From assembly GCA_947168785.1 (NCBI GenBank), contig CAMVNL010000110.1:1-7038 (forward strand): a stretch of 7,038 nt of DNA. The letters are read 5' to 3'. Made by a program: the position numbers and the translations under genes. The notes under the pieces are model-generated. The model was not told the DNA's origin, did not search any database, and saw nothing but the letters and a program-made list of their open reading frames with translations. Of this stretch, positions 5,424-7,038 are shown in pieces. Each line of letters begins with the position of its first letter. Position 1 is the first letter of the stretch. Source of the DNA: an uncultured Clostridia bacterium. GTDB lineage: Bacteria > Bacillota > Clostridia > Oscillospirales > Acutalibacteraceae.

Positions 5424-6080
5424 TTATTCGTGGCCCTCCACGATGTCGTTGCCCCGCAGCACGCCGAAGAAGGTGCCCAGCAGAATCTTCGCGTCAAAGG
5501 AAAAGCTGATCTTGTGCAGGTACTCCTCGTCATAGCGGACCTTGTCCTCCGCGCCGACCCGGTCCCGGCCGTTGATCGGCGCCAACCCTGAAATGCCCGG
5601 CCGCAGTTCATATACGCCCCGCTTCAACCGCTCTTCATGGATGCCCTTTTCCTCCGGGATCAGGGGCCGGGGGCCGATAAAGCTCATGTCGCCCTTCAAA
5701 ACGTTGAACAGCTGGGGCAGCTCGTCAAGGCTGGTCTTCCGCAGGATCTTGCCGAGGGGGGTGATAAACTGGTTGGCGTCGTGCAGGTCAGGCGTGGCGC
5801 AATACTGGGGCGCCTCCGCGAACATGGTGCGGAATTTGAAGCAATGGAAGGGTTTGCCGAACCGGCCGATCCGCGTCTGTTTGAAAATCGCGGGGCCGGG
5901 GCTGGTGGCTTTGACCAGCAGGCAGATCACCCCGCAGGGGATCGCCGCCACGACTAACAGCAGAAATGCAAAAAAAAGGTCCAACGCCCGTTTGACTTTG
6001 TCATACCGTTTGAAGCTTGCGGAGGGGACAAAGGAAGCGGCTTCGCCGCTGACAGAATTTGAAATCTGATCGGAATTCAT
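5424..6080 (-). CDS. Sugar transferase (monotopic polyprenyl-phosphate sugar-1-phosphate transferase)
   Basis: A 218-aa short-form bacterial sugar transferase, the PglC/WcaJ catalytic-domain family, without the extra transmembrane bundle of the large forms. It moves a sugar 1-phosphate from a UDP-sugar to undecaprenyl phosphate on the cytoplasmic face of the membrane, the first committed step of capsule, exopolysaccharide or glycoprotein glycan assembly. Visible: basic 'KRYDKVKRALDL' (24-35), a reentrant hydrophobic helix 36-57 with the kinking Pro48, 'SPGPAIFKQTRIGRFGKPF' (60-78), 'FKFRTM' (81-86), the catalytic Asp119-Glu120 dyad in 'TSLDELPQLFNVLKGDMS', 'GPRPL' (136-140) and 'RPGISGLAPING' (160-171). 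Sugar specificity cannot be read. The ATG at 6080 is preferred to the in-frame TTG at 6125 because GGGAG lies 5 bases upstream and the extra residues are unlike the family. It stands alone, with its own long structured leader and terminator, not inside a visible glycan cluster. Confidence 0.92.
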   Translation of the reverse strand: MNSDQISNSVSGEAASFVPSASFKRYDKVKRALDLFFAFLLLVVAAIPCGVICLLVKATSPGPAIFKQTRIGRFGKPFHCFKFRTMFAEAPQYCATPDLHDANQFITPLGKILRKTSLDELPQLFNVLKGDMSFIGPRPLIPEEKGIHEERLKRGVYELRPGISGLAPINGRDRVGAEDKVRYDEEYLHKISFSFDAKILLGTFFGVLRGNDIVEGHE

Positions 6081-6096
6081 GACAGCTCCCGTAAAT

Positions 6097-6158
6097 ATTA
6101 CTTCGGCAATGAGATAATCCGGCAATCATACCAACGGCTCAATCATTGCCGAAGTAAT
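6097..6158. repeat. Inverted repeat P4, 16-bp perfect arms
   Basis: ATTACTTCGGCAATGA (6097-6112) and TCATTGCCGAAGTAAT (6143-6158) are exact reverse complements, separated by 30 bases. The loop holds a further CGGCAAT (6120-6126) that could replace the left-arm copy in pairing with 6145-6151. Too long to be chance in 62 bases. Confidence 0.85.
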
Positions 6159-6162
6159 GATC

Positions 6163-6200
6163 CGCCATGTTTTTTTGCCGCAAAACGGCAAAAAACGGCG
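6163..6200. repeat. Inverted repeat P3, 10 bp plus 4 bp outer arms
   Basis: TTTTTTGCCG (6171-6180), loop CAAAA, CGGCAAAAAA (6186-6195), with outer CGCC (6163-6166) and GGCG (6197-6200). The T/A tracts lie outside the GC part on the wrong side for an intrinsic terminator in either direction. Confidence 0.75.
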
Positions 6201-6210
6201 TTATAATCTT

Positions 6211-6269
6211 TTATTTATGCGGCAGTTGCCGGTCATGTTATTTCAATGATTGAATTGCCGCATAAATAA
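6211..6269. repeat. Inverted repeat P2, 14-bp perfect arms
   Basis: TTATTTATGCGGCA (6211-6224) and TGCCGCATAAATAA (6256-6269) are exact reverse complements, separated by 31 bases; past one mismatch, two more pairs extend the stem inward. On the minus strand the loop contains its own UUCAA-UCA-UUGAA mini-hairpin. Overall size (59 bp) and arm/loop plan resemble P4 (62 bp). Confidence 0.85.
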
Positions 6270-6339
6270 TGCTGTGAGCTTCCCTGTGCAACGTTCAGCC
6301 GACGATCTCCAATGGCCGCGTTGCGCCCAACATTGACTC

Positions 6340-6368
6340 ATTATAACCGAATTGTTGAATTTTGTCAA
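6340..6368 (-). promoter_or_regulatory. Perfect-consensus sigma-A promoter for the leader and sugar transferase
   Basis: On the minus strand, TTGACA (6368-6363), exactly 17 bp, TATAAT (6345-6340): consensus in both boxes and spacing. Expected start is near 6333. It points away from murC, and no other gene lies between it and the sugar transferase. Such a strong promoter in front of a single low-abundance membrane enzyme suggests that control acts after initiation. Confidence 0.85.
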
Positions 6369-6470
6369 TTTTTTTTCACAAAACCCTGATTTCAGTTTTG
6401 TCATATTTGTCGGATTATTGCCGTCCCCCGGCGGAAAAACCGTAAAAAAACCTCTTTTTTTGCGTCGCAC

Positions 6471-6499
6471 TTGACATTTGCGCGTATAATTTATATGAT
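6471..6499 (+). promoter_or_regulatory. Promoter of murC with A/T-tract upstream element
   Basis: TTGACA (6471-6476), 17-bp spacer, TATGAT (6494-6499); expected start near 6506, a leader of about 28 nt. A TATAAT at 6485-6490 is only 8 bp from the -35 and is not usable with it. A7 (6444-6450) and T7 (6455-6461) tracts fall at about -62 to -45, the position of an UP element. Confidence 0.8.
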
Positions 6500-6533
6500 A
6501 TGAAGCAAATAAAGAAAAAGACAGGTGAATCAC

Positions 6534-7038
6534 TTGAATGATATAGACAGCCTCCTTGCAAAGGTCAAACGCATCCATTTCATCGGCATCGGCGGCGCGG
6601 GCATGTGCCCCCTGGCGGAGATCCTCCACCAGAAGGGCTATCAGCTCTCCGGCTCCGACAATAACGAATCCGACACCCTCAACCGCATCCGTAAGCTGGG
6701 CATCCCGGTGGTGCTGGGGCAGAAGGCGGAAAACATCGGCGACGCGGAAATGGTGGTCTTCACCGCCGCCCTGCTGCCGGATAACCCGGAGCTGTGCGCC
6801 GCCCGGGAGATGGGCGTGCCCACCTTCGAGCGCTCCAAGCTCTTCGGCGCGGTGACGCGTAAATTCGGCAACTGCATCGGTGTGTGCGGCACCCACGGCA
6901 AAACCACCACCACCTCCATGCTGACCCATATGCTCCTCAAGGCGGGCGTGGATACCTCCGCCGTCATCGGCGGCAAGCTGCCCCTCATCGGGGCCAACGG
7001 CCGGGTGGGAACCGAGGACCTGCTGGTGTGCGAGGCCT
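6534..7038 (+). CDS. murC: UDP-N-acetylmuramate--L-alanine ligase, N-terminal 168 residues (3' end outside window)
   Basis: MurC adds L-alanine to UDP-N-acetylmuramic acid using ATP, the first amino-acid step of the peptidoglycan stem peptide, in the cytoplasm. The visible part shows the MurC-type Rossmann start 'RIHFIGIGGAGM' (13-24), 'YQLSGSDNNESDTLNRI' (36-52) in the UDP-binding domain, 'VVFTAAL' (74-80), and the ATP-binding P-loop 'GTHGKTTTT' (119-127), which opens the central Mur ligase domain. The GIGGAGM and SGSD motifs distinguish MurC from MurD, MurE and MurF. The frame continues to the last base; the family is about 450-470 residues, so about two thirds is missing. The start is TTG at 6534: AGGTGA lies 5 bases upstream, and the ATG at 6538 is in another frame. 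It has its own promoter, divergent from the sugar transferase. Confidence 0.95.
   Translation, partial: MNDIDSLLAKVKRIHFIGIGGAGMCPLAEILHQKGYQLSGSDNNESDTLNRIRKLGIPVVLGQKAENIGDAEMVVFTAALLPDNPELCAAREMGVPTFERSKLFGAVTRKFGNCIGVCGTHGKTTTTSMLTHMLLKAGVDTSAVIGGKLPLIGANGRVGTEDLLVCEA

Larger units (their letters stand above)
6097..6333 (-). ncRNA. Predicted structured leader RNA of the sugar transferase gene, four hairpins
   Basis: From the expected transcription start (about 6333) to the ATG at 6080 the leader is about 250 nt. In 5' to 3' RNA order it contains: P1, GCAACG (6324-6319) with CGUUGC (6293-6288) plus an inner GGCC/GGCU; P2 (6269-6211); P3 (6200-6163); and P4 (6158-6097). Linkers are short (18, 10 and 4 nt). 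P4 ends six bases before the GGGAG ribosome binding site. None of the stems is followed by a U-run, so simple attenuation is not indicated. I see no signature of the c-di-GMP, T-box, SAM, cobalamin, c-di-AMP or THF classes. The longest reading frames in the leader are a 12-codon ATG frame at the very 5' end and others with no ribosome binding site. A cis-regulatory element or a processed sRNA is inferred; known families could not be searched. Confidence 0.5.

Noticed and set aside
6163..6200. T/A-flanked hairpin P3 as a bidirectional intrinsic terminator
   Set aside because: The T-tract precedes and the A-tract follows the GC stem in both directions, the reverse of terminator order.
6202..6207. 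Perfect TATAAT on the plus strand within the structured leader, possibly a promoter for an opposite RNA
   Set aside because: No -35 at 16-18 bp upstream (the nearest TTGCCG is 21 bp away) and the match lies in AT-rich sequence between two hairpins.
6332..6334. Leader peptide of 12 codons beginning with an ATG at the very 5' end of the sugar transferase leader
   Set aside because: The ATG would be at or before the transcription start and has no ribosome binding site, and the codons show no run of one amino acid as in attenuation peptides.
6332..6369. ATTGAC and GTCAAT flanking the sugar transferase promoter, suggesting an invertible promoter
   Set aside because: Arms are only 6 bp and one of them is part of the -35 box; known phase-variable promoters have longer arms, and no recombinase gene is near.
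6313..6390. 25-codon plus-strand ATG frame between the divergent promoters
   Set aside because: No ribosome binding site, and it reads antisense through the leftward promoter.
6243..6929. 228-codon open frame on the minus strand across the murC start
   Set aside because: It is the shadow of murC: it overlaps a clear MurC N-terminus and promoter, and its sequence has the Gly/Ala/His-rich look of antisense translation of a GC-rich gene.

Overview
The window reads as chromosomal DNA of a GC-rich, low-AT-coding Clostridia-type Gram-positive, probably a gut or rumen Oscillospiraceae/Ruminococcaceae relative. The grounds are a secreted protein with a type I dockerin (typical of fibre-degrading ruminococci), a small CarD-family regulator of the Firmicutes type, a short gamma-class carbonic anhydrase, AGGAGG-like ribosome binding sites, and intergenic hairpin repeats of a kind I associate with these genomes. 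No phage, transposase, CRISPR, tRNA or rRNA sequence is visible. The taxonomic call is inference.

Layout, left to right: (1) the 3' part of a Nudix hydrolase (+), cut by the window edge, followed by a short terminator and a spacer carrying a 7-bp tandem repeat and a hairpin repeat. (2) A two-gene minus-strand operon: gamma carbonic anhydrase, then a lipoprotein that starts at TTG. (3) A ketopantoate-reductase-family oxidoreductase (+) with a good sigma-A promoter overlapping a small palindrome and a very clear terminator. (4) An uncharacterised 162-aa acidic-tailed protein (-) and, divergent from it, a secreted dockerin plus cysteine-peptidase-like (CHAP/NlpC-like) protein (+). Each of these two has its own 17-bp-spaced promoter. 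(5) A CarD-family regulator (+) with its own promoter and leader hairpin. (6) A single polyprenyl-phosphate sugar-1-phosphate transferase gene (-). (7) The start of murC (+), which continues past the window end.

The most unusual stretch is the 450-bp gap between the sugar transferase and murC. A perfect-consensus promoter (TTGACA, 17 bp, TATAAT) fires leftwards about 250 nt upstream of the sugar transferase start codon. Almost all of that leader can fold into four consecutive hairpins, one with a 16-bp uninterrupted stem that ends six nucleotides before the ribosome binding site. The arms reuse one short word (CGGCAA/TTGCCG) seven times, so many alternative pairings are possible. None of the hairpins has the U-run of an intrinsic terminator, and I recognise no known riboswitch class. 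I infer a structured cis-regulatory RNA (or a processed small RNA) controlling the committing step of a surface-glycan pathway; this is the best candidate here for something undescribed.

Functionally, the right part is cell-envelope centred: the sugar transferase loads a sugar phosphate on undecaprenyl phosphate, murC is in the competing peptidoglycan pathway, and the dockerin protein may act on wall or polysaccharide outside the cell. The left part is unlinked small housekeeping genes.
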